From the NCBI GenBank assembly GCA_903892515.1, contig CAITIS010000020.1:1-64000 (forward strand): a stretch of DNA of 64,000 bases, given 5' to 3'. Below the pieces are notes generated by a model, which saw only the letters and a program-made list of their open reading frames with translations, did not search any database and had not been told where the DNA came from. How positions within the stretch are numbered: position 1 is the first letter of the stretch; the number at the start of each line of letters is the position of its first letter. Source of the DNA: an uncultured Planctomycetota bacterium. GTDB lineage: Bacteria > Planctomycetota > Phycisphaerae > SM23-33. Below are positions 25,612 to 33,356 of this stretch, piece by piece. The position numbers were made by a program, and so were the translations under genes.

Positions 25612-25948
25612 CAGCCATTAGCCTGTCAGCCGGCCGGCCGAGCAGGCTACCTATGGTGGTATAATCTGGCCTGCCCAGAGCGGCAGCAAGTGGGTATCCG
25701 CCAGTTTCGGTAAGGCCACAATCGCGGGCTTTCAGGTCATGCTCGCCTTGGTAACGCCGAGAAAAGAATCTTGTCCATCTCAGGTGTTCACCCGATTGAT
25801 GCATTTCGATTCACGGATAGGATACTGTTGGCTCTGGCCCGCTTCGGGGAGGGCAGGAACGATCTCCTGCCCAGGTTGCTCGCCCATTCCCCAGCCGGTC
25901 ATGTGAGCATGTCCATTCGCGCACGGCAGCCCCAAAAAGGAGTCGAGA
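25612..25948. other. Upstream region of the HAF-repeat gene
   Basis: No gene is supported. A hairpin with 8-bp arms (GGGCAGGA, 25851-25858, and its complement at 25865-25872) lies about 75 bp before the HAF-repeat gene. The gene itself has an AAAGGAG site six bases before its ATG. Confidence 0.4.
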
Positions 25949-27232
25949 ATGATTGCGCTATGTCGCTTGTGTGTCTTGCTTCTGGTGGTCATCGGGCTCA
26001 CAGGGGCGACAACAGCCGTGCAATACGTCGTCACCGACCTGGGCACTTTCGGCGAAAGGTACTACACTCCCAACGACATCAACAACTCCGGACAGGTGGT
26101 GGGATATTCCAGTCTCTACACCGGCGGCGGAGACTGGCACGGTTTTCTTTACAGCGACGGTGGCATGACTGATCTAGGTCCAGGCATTGCCTACGGTGTC
26201 AACGACATCGGCCAGGTGGTGGGATCATCGAGCACTACGACCAACGGCGGGTTCCTCTATACCGGAGGGGCCATGTACAGCCTGGGCACCTTGGGCGGAA
26301 GCTACAGTTATCCCGCCGGCATCAACAACGGCGGCCAGATTGTAGGCTCGGCCTCGACCACGGGCGACACAGGCGGTCACGCCTTCCTGTACAGCGACGG
26401 AACCATGAAGGATTTGGGCACTCTGGGGGCGGATGCAAGCGGTGCCTACCGGATAAACTCCGGCGGCGAAGTCGCGGGCTCAATCGGGATCGCCAACCCT
26501 TACAGCGGCGGCGACTCCTTCGCCTTCCTTTACAGTGATGGCGCCATGCACAACCTGGGCACTCTCGGCGGCACCTCAAGCTGGGCCCGTGGCATCAACG
26601 ACAGCGGCCGGGTTGTGGGGTACTCACACATCGCCGGGGACGCGACCAGTCATCCCTTCCTCTACAGCGATGGAAGGATGCAAGATTTGGGTACCCTTGG
26701 TGATGGTGGCGCTGCTCTGGATATCAACGACAGCGGCCAGGTGGTGGGCCAATTCGATGTCACGGGGGGTGGCGGCCATAGCCATGCCTTCCTGTACAGC
26801 GACAGCACGATGGTTGACCTCAACTCCTTGCTCTTCGCTGGTTCCCGTTGGGTGTTGACACGAGCAGAGGGAATTAACGACTCAGGACAGATCATGGCAC
26901 AAGGTTACGTTCCCGCCACAGGCCAGGTGAGCACGTTCCTCCTGCTCACTCCCGCATTCGCTGGCGACGCCAACGGCGACGGCAAAGTCACCTTCTGGGA
27001 CTACATCGTCCTCGAATTCAACTTCGGGAAGACGGGCAAGACCTGGGGAGACGGCGACTTCAACGACGACGGCGTGGTGAACTTCAGAGACTACATCTTG
27101 CTCGAAGGCAACTTCGGCAAGAGCATTCCCGAGCCGACGGCGCTGTCGCTGCTGGCCTTGGGCGGGTTCTCAATGCTGAGGCTTGGGAAGAGCCGCTATA
27201 AGGTCGGCCGCTGTGGCGTGGATCCTCGGTGA
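25949..27232 (+). CDS. Secreted HAF-repeat protein with dockerin-like and PEP-CTERM regions
   Basis: A 427-residue exported protein. A signal peptide (LCVLLLVVIGLTGATTA) is followed by about seven HAF-type repeats (about residues 28-315), each ending in units like HAFLYSDGTMKDLGTLG or SFAFLYSDGAMHNLGTLG. Then two dockerin-type calcium-binding segments (GDANGDGKVTFWDYIVLEFN and GDFNDDGVVNFRDYILLEGN, about 340-385) and a PEP-CTERM sorting signal (IPEPTALSLLALGGFSML) with a basic tail. PEP-CTERM proteins are processed at the membrane and sent to the surface. It sits inside the integrative element on the strand opposite to the replication genes, so it looks like cargo. Confidence 0.85.
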   Translation: MIALCRLCVLLLVVIGLTGATTAVQYVVTDLGTFGERYYTPNDINNSGQVVGYSSLYTGGGDWHGFLYSDGGMTDLGPGIAYGVNDIGQVVGSSSTTTNGGFLYTGGAMYSLGTLGGSYSYPAGINNGGQIVGSASTTGDTGGHAFLYSDGTMKDLGTLGADASGAYRINSGGEVAGSIGIANPYSGGDSFAFLYSDGAMHNLGTLGGTSSWARGINDSGRVVGYSHIAGDATSHPFLYSDGRMQDLGTLGDGGAALDINDSGQVVGQFDVTGGGGHSHAFLYSDSTMVDLNSLLFAGSRWVLTRAEGINDSGQIMAQGYVPATGQVSTFLLLTPAFAGDANGDGKVTFWDYIVLEFNFGKTGKTWGDGDFNDDGVVNFRDYILLEGNFGKSIPEPTALSLLALGGFSMLRLGKSRYKVGRCGVDPR

Positions 27233-27349
27233 CGAGCCGCGCGTAGAATAGAGCCTCGACCGGCGATCGCCACTGGGGGCAGCGAATTCCGGTCGAAGCT
27301 CGTGAAAGTATGCTATCTCTCTTGGCAAGTGGGCGCGGGATGCCGAACG

Positions 27350-28360
27350 CTACACTGGTCCGGGAACCAAGTAGCCCCGCCCTGATCTAATCTTCACTGG
27401 CTCAGGCATGGTCGGAAATTGCAGGTTAGTGTACAGCACCGGACCGATCCGCAGATCGGTTACGCCGACCGATCCACCAATAACACCAATAATCCCAAGC
27501 CGAAGCTGCGCCGGATTCTGTGGCGACGTGGGACTGGCATCGGCGGCGACAGTTACGGGCGAGCCATTAAGCCATATCTCGGCCTTGCTGGGACCGCCAT
27601 AGGCGACATTTAGCTGGACCTTGTTCCAGAACCCGAGGCCGATGGGGGCCGACGTGGAGAAGGTTCCCTCTGCATTTATCCATGCACGCAGACAGGCTAC
27701 GCCGTTGTTGTTATGTAGATCGAGCGCCGTAACTACAGTGCTGGTGGACAAGTCCTGTATGGTAAGCAGTCGAACGGCACGGCCATTCACCCAGTTTGTC
27801 CAGTCAATCGGGCTGGGCAGGTACAGCCATAGGCCCAGCCCCAGCGTCTTGGTCGCATTCACCTTCAGGTCGTTGTTGTAGACGTAGGAGGGCTGGCCGG
27901 TGCTGGTGAACTTGTAGCAGCGGGAGAAATCCTCGTGGCCGAAGTTGAGCAGAGAGATATGGGAGCCCGAACCGCATGATGCCTGATACCACTCGTCCTG
28001 GTCCGGCGTATCGGCGACCATGAACGCCCGGTTGTTCAGGATATAGCGATGGACGTTGGTCGTGCCGGCATCCAGCGTCGCCAGAACCGATCCGGATGCG
28101 CTAGAGCCGAATGCGGAGAACGTAACGGACGCCAGATTGTTCCCGCCACCGTTCCACCAGCCGGAATCCCCCCCCGCACCGTCGTACATGTTATAGCCGC
28201 TGGTGATCCACCAGCCATCCGTACTCCACCACACCGCATACGCGCCATCCGCTCGGACATAATATGGCTTGGTGCTCCGATAATTATTCAGGTAGTACGT
28301 GCCACGGCAATCCGGCGTCGGGGCCACAACGGCCGAGATGGTTACGCTGGGCGCGCTCAT
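27350..28360 (-). CDS. Hypothetical protein with concanavalin-like region, coupled to PEP-CTERM gene
   Basis: A 336-residue protein whose ATG overlaps the stop of the upstream PEP-CTERM gene (ATGA at 28357-28360). It has aromatic-rich N-terminal repeats (NYRSTKPYYVRADGAYAVWW, then DGWWITSGYNMYDG) and a C-terminal beta-rich part (LGFWNKVQLNVAYG, AEIWLNGSPVTVAA) resembling a LamG/concanavalin fold. No signal peptide is visible in it. The N-terminal aromatic segment is seen in proteins of planctomycete phage-like islands, where it may be a structural or adhesive domain; that link is from memory and not verified. Confidence 0.5.
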   Translation of the reverse strand: MSAPSVTISAVVAPTPDCRGTYYLNNYRSTKPYYVRADGAYAVWWSTDGWWITSGYNMYDGAGGDSGWWNGGGNNLASVTFSAFGSSASGSVLATLDAGTTNVHRYILNNRAFMVADTPDQDEWYQASCGSGSHISLLNFGHEDFSRCYKFTSTGQPSYVYNNDLKVNATKTLGLGLWLYLPSPIDWTNWVNGRAVRLLTIQDLSTSTVVTALDLHNNNGVACLRAWINAEGTFSTSAPIGLGFWNKVQLNVAYGGPSKAEIWLNGSPVTVAADASPTSPQNPAQLRLGIIGVIGGSVGVTDLRIGPVLYTNLQFPTMPEPVKIRSGRGYLVPGPV

Positions 28361-29001
28361 GCCGCCCTTCGCTTGAGCAAAGCCACACTGCCCACAACCA
28401 GCAGGCTCAATGTGGCCGGTTCAGGTATGGCCAGTTGTGGCCGACGGTCGCTATCGTAGATGGTGGTGGTGCCGCTGGCGTCGGTAAACGTGGCTTGGGC
28501 GGGCGAATGGAACAGCGTTACGTCCACACCCTGCCACCACGCGGCGAAGCCCCAGCACACGCCGGCCGGGACGTAGCCCGAGATGTCGTACTCGTCGCCG
28601 CTGTATGGCTGGTCGGGGGTAGGGTCCACGGTGAAGGCGGGTGCCCAGATTCCAGTCCTCTGAGTGCTAACGCAAGCCGGATTATAGCTCTTGCCGTCAA
28701 CGATCTGGAGGTATCCGGGATACCCGGCGTTCTCCCAAATCGAATCGCCAATGAACGTCGTGTCCCAGTTCGTCACCGTGCCGTACACGGTCATGTCGAA
28801 GGTGACGCCCCAGGCATCGGTGGCGCCCTGCCGATTGTCGTACGCCCACAAGGCCCATGACCGGTCAAACGGCTGACCGTTCAACCCGAGTTCGGCGGCG
28901 TCCATAACAAGGGACGCAGCCCAGCCCGTTTGCCCGGCGAAAGCCGATCCAGCCACAATCGCCAGTGTTGCCGCTAGTTTGATTACCTTCCTCAATGACA
29001 T
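28357..29001 (-). CDS. PEP-CTERM secreted protein
   Basis: A 214-residue protein started at the ATG at 29001 (AAAGGAG eight bases upstream). It has a signal peptide (VIKLAATLAIVAGSAFAG) and a C-terminal sorting signal IPEPATLSLLVVGSVALLKR with an RRAA tail. The mature part has no recognised domain. It is translationally coupled to a protein with no sorting signal, which suggests the pair works together at the cell surface. Confidence 0.78.
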   Translation of the reverse strand: MSLRKVIKLAATLAIVAGSAFAGQTGWAASLVMDAAELGLNGQPFDRSWALWAYDNRQGATDAWGVTFDMTVYGTVTNWDTTFIGDSIWENAGYPGYLQIVDGKSYNPACVSTQRTGIWAPAFTVDPTPDQPYSGDEYDISGYVPAGVCWGFAAWWQGVDVTLFHSPAQATFTDASGTTTIYDSDRRPQLAIPEPATLSLLVVGSVALLKRRAA

Positions 29002-29080
29002 TGTGCAGCTCCTTTCATGTTGAACATGCAGGCCCGTCCACCATGGACGCGGCCTCCGATCTGCTTGGACGCCATGATCG

Positions 29081-29296
29081 TCATTTGCGCGTGTCCCACT
29101 TCTCGTACGCCGCCACGACTTGCGACCATAAATAATGCGTGCCGCGCCCATTGCCCTTCTTCTTGAGCCCCGAGGCCTGTAGGTCAGCCAGCAGGTTCTT
29201 GGCCGCGGTGGACTTAATGCCCAGCCGCCTGGCCACGTCCTGGCTCGTTACCCGATCAATCCGAACGGACTCATCTTCATGCTCGTTGTCCACCAT
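29081..29296 (-). CDS. Small HTH protein
   Basis: A 71-residue protein started at the ATG at 29296 (GAAAGGAT upstream). A helix-turn-helix-like segment (DVARRLGIKSTAAKNLLADL) is followed by a wing-like KGNGRGTHYLWSQVVAAYE. It is probably an element regulator. The start ATG is preferred over an in-frame start 15 codons earlier that lacks a ribosome-binding site. Confidence 0.6.
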   Translation of the reverse strand: MVDNEHEDESVRIDRVTSQDVARRLGIKSTAAKNLLADLQASGLKKKGNGRGTHYLWSQVVAAYEKWDTRK

Positions 29297-29371
29297 CGCG
29301 ATGCATCCTTTCTGCCATTGGGGCCCGCGGCCCAGCCCCACAAAAGCTGAGCCGCATGGCTTGACTTGGTT

Positions 29372-29869
29372 TCACCGTGATTCTTGCCCCTCGCCGTGTT
29401 TCCACCAGTCAGCCAGATCGTCTTCGTCTTCGGCCAGTTTTCCGGCGGCTGCGTTCTCGCGTTTCTCGAATGCGTTCAACCATGCAGCGGCACAGCTATC
29501 AGGCAGCTTGGCCATCTTGAAAAACAGGCGAGACAGGTTCAGCCTCTTTCCCTCCAACATTTCCGAGACGATATGTATCAGCGTTTCACAGTCGTCTGGC
29601 CGCAGAGACATGGACAGCAGCCCCATCTTTTCCGACCTCCATTTCATCCCGGCCAGCGGCCAGGTGGCGGGATCTCCCTCATACATTGGAGGACAGGCGG
29701 CTACTCGCCTCACGCCATTGGCTACCATTTCCGCGAGGTCTACACGGAACGCGCCGTCTTCCTTCTTGAAAGCATCCCAGAGCATCGCAACGTACTTGGG
29801 CAGCGTGCCGTTGCGGCTGGTGCTCTTGGTCTTGCTCCGCGAACGCCGGACGTGTGTTATACTTGCCAT
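29372..29869 (-). CDS. Hypothetical element protein
   Basis: A 165-residue protein started at the ATG at 29869, where a GAGGAG site is nine bases upstream; the frame stays open to 30007. It starts with a basic stretch (HVRRSRSKTKSTSRN) and continues as mainly helical (ETLIHIVSEMLEGKRLNLSR, and an acidic EDEDDLADWW end). No family is recognised. Confidence 0.45.
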   Translation of the reverse strand: MASITHVRRSRSKTKSTSRNGTLPKYVAMLWDAFKKEDGAFRVDLAEMVANGVRRVAACPPMYEGDPATWPLAGMKWRSEKMGLLSMSLRPDDCETLIHIVSEMLEGKRLNLSRLFFKMAKLPDSCAAAWLNAFEKRENAAAGKLAEDEDDLADWWKHGEGQESR

Positions 29870-30091
29870 TGCTTCAAGCTCCTCTAAGCTTGGGGCCATG
29901 CCCCCGGATGTTTGCAGCATCGCGGGGGCAAACTGTTTCAACGGCCGCACACCGCGACCGCTGTTCTCGATGGAATGTCCTGCCGCCAGGACGCGGGGGA
30001 GTGCCAACTACCGCCCAAAGGGCAGATCGTGTCAGGCTGGGGCAGCCAGCCATGCCGCTGAGGCGATTAAGGGGCAGTTCTGCAACCCGCG

Positions 30092-30303
30092 TCATGGCCG
30101 CCCGTCCTTCCTGCCGGCTTCACTGCGGGCGACGATGGCCAGGATGGCGGCCTTCTCGGACGGGCTCAGGGTAGGCCAAGCGGCCTGTAGGCGGGCAAAA
30201 CCGGCGTCACCGGCCGGAAGTGCGCCACATTGTGCGCCACATGAATCCTGATTGTGCGAATTCCCCAATGATTCCGGGGGTTGTTCGAGTCCTTGTCCGG
30301 GAG
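30092..30303 (-). pseudogene. Start-less tail reading frame at the element border
   Basis: A frame open from the tRNA-fragment core to a TGA at 30092-30094 has no ATG near its 5' end. Its end (LQAAWPTLSPSEKAAILAIV, then a basic GRKDGRP) resembles the short AWPTL-type tails I recall following integrase genes in planctomycete islands. Because the frame begins exactly inside the attachment core, in the excised circular form it could continue a different upstream sequence. It is best seen as a junction-split frame. Confidence 0.45.
30284..30303 (+). repeat. tRNA 3'-end fragment, presumed attachment site
   Basis: The 20 bp contain a T-loop TTCGAGT, the T-stem 3' side CCTTG, and an acceptor-like TCCGGGA plus discriminator G. 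The matching T-stem 5' side (CAAGG) is absent; the preceding bases do not pair. This is what the duplicated end of an element integrated into a tRNA gene looks like. The intact tRNA gene is not in the window and should lie at the left border, before position 1. Confidence 0.55.
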
Positions 30304-30306
30304 ATC

Positions 30307-30343
30307 AACGGGTTCCTTTCAGAACAAGGAACCCGTTTTTGTT
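30307..30343 (+). terminator. Rho-independent terminator after the tRNA fragment
   Basis: Perfect 12-bp arms (AACGGGTTCCTT at 30307-30318 and its complement at 30326-30337), a 7-nt loop and a T-run (30336-30340). It is oriented to stop plus-strand transcription, as expected for the original terminator of a tRNA gene displaced by the integration. Confidence 0.75.
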
Positions 30344-30580
30344 AGCACGTGGCCCGTTGGAGATTGCCGACGGACCTCATTCATTTCGGCAACGGGGCAA
30401 AGGTTTGCGGCGTTGTCTCGCCCTATTCGTTGCGCTCTCGGTTCGATACGTTACGTTTGAGGGTACGAATCTAACCTGCCGGGTTGCATTCGGCGGCCCC
30501 CGCGATGCGTCTCAAACTCTCACGCTCTCGTTAACACGCGCCCCTTGGTTAACAGCCCAAAAACGCTCGGGCTCCTGGTT
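30344..30580. other. Border region between element and methyltransferase gene
   Basis: No gene is supported in these 237 bp. It begins the presumed core chromosome to the right of the attachment fragment. Confidence 0.4.
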
Positions 30581-31339
30581 TCAGGGCTTTCGAAAGAGGT
30601 ACATAGCCCAGCCCAGGCAGTTGCGGCCCCAGCGGAGATAGGCGTCGCGACTCTTGCGGGTGCTGCGAAGCAGGGCCTCCACGTCGGGATCGTCTGGGTG
30701 GTCGGTTGCATATCGCTCCGCAGCCTGCCATTGGAGCCCCTCGTAGCGGTCCCAATCGTCCGGGTTGGCTACCTGAGTGTAGAGCAGAGCGAGGCCCACG
30801 TCCTCACCAATGGTCACGTTCTCGGCGTGGGAAGCGCATAGGTTGGGATCATGGCCCGTGAGCTTCAGGTATTCCGGGGCGGGGTCGGTCATCCAGAACG
30901 GCTCGCCTACGAGCACCAGACCGCCGGGCCGGGTCATCTTCGTCAGGGCCTCCAGCGTGCCCCTGTGATTCTGGTACACCCAGGAGGCGCCGATGCAGGA
31001 AGCCAGGTCCAGACTCTCCGGCGCATTCGGCTCGTACTTGCCGCCGTCCGCGTGGAGCAACTCGATGCGGTCGGCCAGGCCCCGGATTTCCACGTTTTTG
31101 CGGGCCGCCTCGATGGTGTAGGGTGAAAGGTCGATGCCCGTAGCCTTCACGTTGTACGCCTCGGCGACGAGGCAGAGGAACTCTGCTTTGCCGCAGGCCA
31201 CGTCCAAGACGAGCCCACCATCCGGCAACTGCAGGAGACCCACGAGCTCCTCAGTCTTCTCCAGGCTCAAGGGGTCCATGACCGCGTGGTCAGCGTGGGT
31301 GATGCCGAAATACTTCCACATGTCCATGCCCAGGTCCAT
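30581..31339 (-). CDS. Class I SAM-dependent methyltransferase
   Basis: A 252-residue methyltransferase. Motif I is LVLDVACGKAEFLCLVAE (about residues 43-60), motif II ends in TGIDLSPYTIEAARKN, and a later strand TRPGGLVLVGEPFWM carries post-motif IV features. Such stand-alone enzymes methylate small molecules; the substrate cannot be named from the sequence. A perfect 8-bp palindrome lies about 25 bp upstream of its start. It is the first gene outside the element. Confidence 0.8.
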   Translation of the reverse strand: MDLGMDMWKYFGITHADHAVMDPLSLEKTEELVGLLQLPDGGLVLDVACGKAEFLCLVAEAYNVKATGIDLSPYTIEAARKNVEIRGLADRIELLHADGGKYEPNAPESLDLASCIGASWVYQNHRGTLEALTKMTRPGGLVLVGEPFWMTDPAPEYLKLTGHDPNLCASHAENVTIGEDVGLALLYTQVANPDDWDRYEGLQWQAAERYATDHPDDPDVEALLRSTRKSRDAYLRWGRNCLGWAMYLFRKP

Positions 31340-31363
31340 GGTCGGGCCCTTTCTATCCGTTCC

Positions 31364-31382
31364 GACCGATATACTATCGGTC
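31364..31382. promoter_or_regulatory. Palindrome upstream of the methyltransferase gene
   Basis: GACCGATA and TATCGGTC are perfect arms around a 3-bp centre, 25 bp upstream of the methyltransferase start. It may be an operator for a dimeric repressor. The centre also contains a -10-like hexamer on the minus strand. Confidence 0.45.
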
Positions 31383-31723
31383 TTCCTTCATTCCCTGTAG
31401 GTGACTTACCGCCAGCCGACGCCCACACTAACGCTTCGAGCAAGGCCACGCAACACGACGTCTGGCATGCTTTTCATTTCGGCTCGGTCGTCCAGGTTGT
31501 GGCGTCATTGCGGGCTCCTTGCGGATGCGCCCGCAACGGCCTTCGCCTAGCCGGGTGCCATGGCCAGACTACCGTCGTGTGGCCTGGCCATGCATGGCCG
31601 CTCAAGTGGCGTACGCTCCGGTTTTCGCCCAGCGTTTGAATCTCGTCCGACTACGGGAGTTCCGAGGCGATGCCGAACGGATGCCGCCTTTGTTCAAGCG
31701 CTCGCCTTACGCCGGCCGTGCAA
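31383..31723. repeat. Repeat-bearing gap before the STAS gene
   Basis: No gene is supported. The stretch has a hairpin with TTGCGGG arms near 31509-31535 and a palindrome-rich segment with GGCCATGCATGGCC near 31585. These are members or relatives of the dispersed repeats seen later in the window. Confidence 0.4.
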
Positions 31724-32083
31724 TCACGCTCGGGAGAGGCGGGTTTTCGCTTCGTCCAGGCTGTCGCAGATTTCGAACAGCTTGTCCAGCCGGCAGACAG
31801 TCAGGGTCTCGCGCACCTTGGGTTGCAGGCCTACCAGGATGAATCGCCGCTTGCCCTGGCTGAAGTTTCGCCACAGCGCCACCAGCGAGCCGATGCACAG
31901 GCTGGGAATCATCGTCACCGCCGACAGGTCCAACACGACGGGCAAGGCCGCGGCCTGGGCGGCTGCCGCCAGCACCTCGGCGCCCAGCGCCTGGGCGGCA
32001 TCGTCGCCCATGTGTTCGCAGTGCACCTTGGCCAGCAGCATCGGCCCTTCCGACGTGATCGTGATTGCACTAGATTCCGTCAT
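31724..32083 (-). CDS. STAS-domain protein (anti-sigma factor antagonist-like)
   Basis: A 119-residue single STAS domain. It has the strand LPVVLDLSAVTMIPSLCIGS, the position where SpoIIAA-type proteins carry the regulated serine, and RRFILVGLQPKVRETLTV. STAS proteins bind anti-sigma kinases. It lies 14 bp after pilT on the same strand, so it is probably co-transcribed and may regulate pilus motor output or an associated kinase. Confidence 0.78.
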   Translation of the reverse strand: MTESSAITITSEGPMLLAKVHCEHMGDDAAQALGAEVLAAAAQAAALPVVLDLSAVTMIPSLCIGSLVALWRNFSQGKRRFILVGLQPKVRETLTVCRLDKLFEICDSLDEAKTRLSRA

Positions 32084-32097
32084 CTGCTTGCCCTTGT

Positions 32098-33177
32098 CTA
32101 TCGCGTCGTGGTCTTCACGCCGTGCATCGCCATGGCCAGGCTCTCGGGGTGCGTGGCCCAGCGCATGGCTTCCCGGCCGGTAATGATGTCGTCCTGGTAC
32201 ATCCGCAGGATGTGCTGGTCGAAGCTCTGCATGCCGGCCTCGCCGCGCTCCACGTAGTTGCCCAGCTCGCCGATCTGGTCTTCCTGGATGAGTTTCTGCA
32301 CCACCCCGTTGCCGCGCAGAATCTCCACGGCCGGGCGGAGCCCTTCCTTGACCGTGGCGATCAGCCGCTGCGAAAGAATCGACTCCAGCGAGCCGGCCAA
32401 TTGCGACAGCAGCAGCTTGTGCTCGGCCGGTGGGAACATGGCGATGATCCGCTCGATGGTCTGGCTGGTGTTGGAGCTGTGGACGGTGGAGAAGACCTGG
32501 TGGCCGGTGTCGGCCGCTTGCAGGGCCATGCGCAGGCTCTCGACGTCGCGCAGCTCGCCGACCAGGATCACGTCGGGGTTCTGCCGCAACGCCTGCCGCA
32601 GCGCGTGGGCGAACGAGGGCGTGTCCAGCCCGACTTCCAACTGGCTGATCATGGCCTTCTTGCTGGTGTAGACGTACTCGATCGGGTCTTCGACCGTGAT
32701 GATCTTGACCTGGCAGTTCTGGTTGATCAGCTCGATCATGGCCGCCAGCGTGGTGCTCTTGCCGCTGCCGGTGGTGCCGGTCACGAGCGTCAGCCCACGC
32801 CGCGACAGCGCGATGTCGCCGACGATCTTGGGCAAGTTGAGTTCCTCGACCGTGGGAATCTTCGAGCGAATCACGCGCAGGACGATGCCGGCCTTGCCCA
32901 ACTGGCGAAAGGCGCTGCAGCGGAAGCGGGTCAGGCCGGGAATGGTGTAAGAGAAGTCCAGGCCGTGGGCGATACTGCCGGCCACGTCGCCGGCGACCGA
33001 TGGCGGAGCGATGCTGCCGATGAACGCCAGCACATCTTCATTCACAAGCGGGTCGGCCTGCACCGCACGCATCTGCCCGCCAATGCGGATCATCGGCGGC
33101 ACGTCGGCCTGCAAATGCACGTCGGAAGCGCCCTTTTCCACGGCCAGGCGAAGCAAAGTCTGCGGATCGGCTTTCAT
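32098..33177 (-). CDS. pilT: Type IV pilus twitching motility ATPase PilT
   Basis: A 359-residue PilT/GspE family ATPase with an AGAGG site six bases upstream of its ATG. Features in order are the N-terminal PAS-like domain (about residues 1-110), Walker A TGTTGSGKSTTL (about 133-144), the Asp box (ITVEDPIEYVY), Walker B NPDVILVGELRDVESLRMAL, and the His box TGHQVFSTVHSSNTSQTIER. PilT drives pilus retraction for twitching motility and DNA uptake. Length matches the family. Other pilus genes are not in the window. Confidence 0.92.
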   Translation of the reverse strand: MKADPQTLLRLAVEKGASDVHLQADVPPMIRIGGQMRAVQADPLVNEDVLAFIGSIAPPSVAGDVAGSIAHGLDFSYTIPGLTRFRCSAFRQLGKAGIVLRVIRSKIPTVEELNLPKIVGDIALSRRGLTLVTGTTGSGKSTTLAAMIELINQNCQVKIITVEDPIEYVYTSKKAMISQLEVGLDTPSFAHALRQALRQNPDVILVGELRDVESLRMALQAADTGHQVFSTVHSSNTSQTIERIIAMFPPAEHKLLLSQLAGSLESILSQRLIATVKEGLRPAVEILRGNGVVQKLIQEDQIGELGNYVERGEAGMQSFDQHILRMYQDDIITGREAMRWATHPESLAMAMHGVKTTTR

Positions 33178-33248
33178 GCGTTACCTCTGTCGATGAATCG
33201 TTTCACAGCGTGACATGGCCGTCTCGGCCATGTTCTTAGAACATCTAC

Positions 33249-33328
33249 GCCGGGTGCCACACCTGCGGCGTTCGCAGGTGTGATGAGTCGGCTACACAGG
33301 TGCAAACTCCGCACCTGTGGCACCCGGC
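33249..33328. repeat. 13-bp inverted repeat with nested hairpins
   Basis: Outer arms GCCGGGTGCCACA (33249-33261) and its complement (33316-33328) enclose two further hairpins with CCTGCG- and AGGTGC-type stems. The outer motif resembles the GGTGCC-type repeats near 47.5 kb. Confidence 0.55.
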
Positions 33329-33356
33329 CGCACGCCTTTTCCTGAAAACCGCTGGC

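Noticed and set aside
30284-30303. Complete tRNA gene at the element border
   Set aside because: Only the T-loop and 3' acceptor half is present and the T-stem 5' side does not pair.
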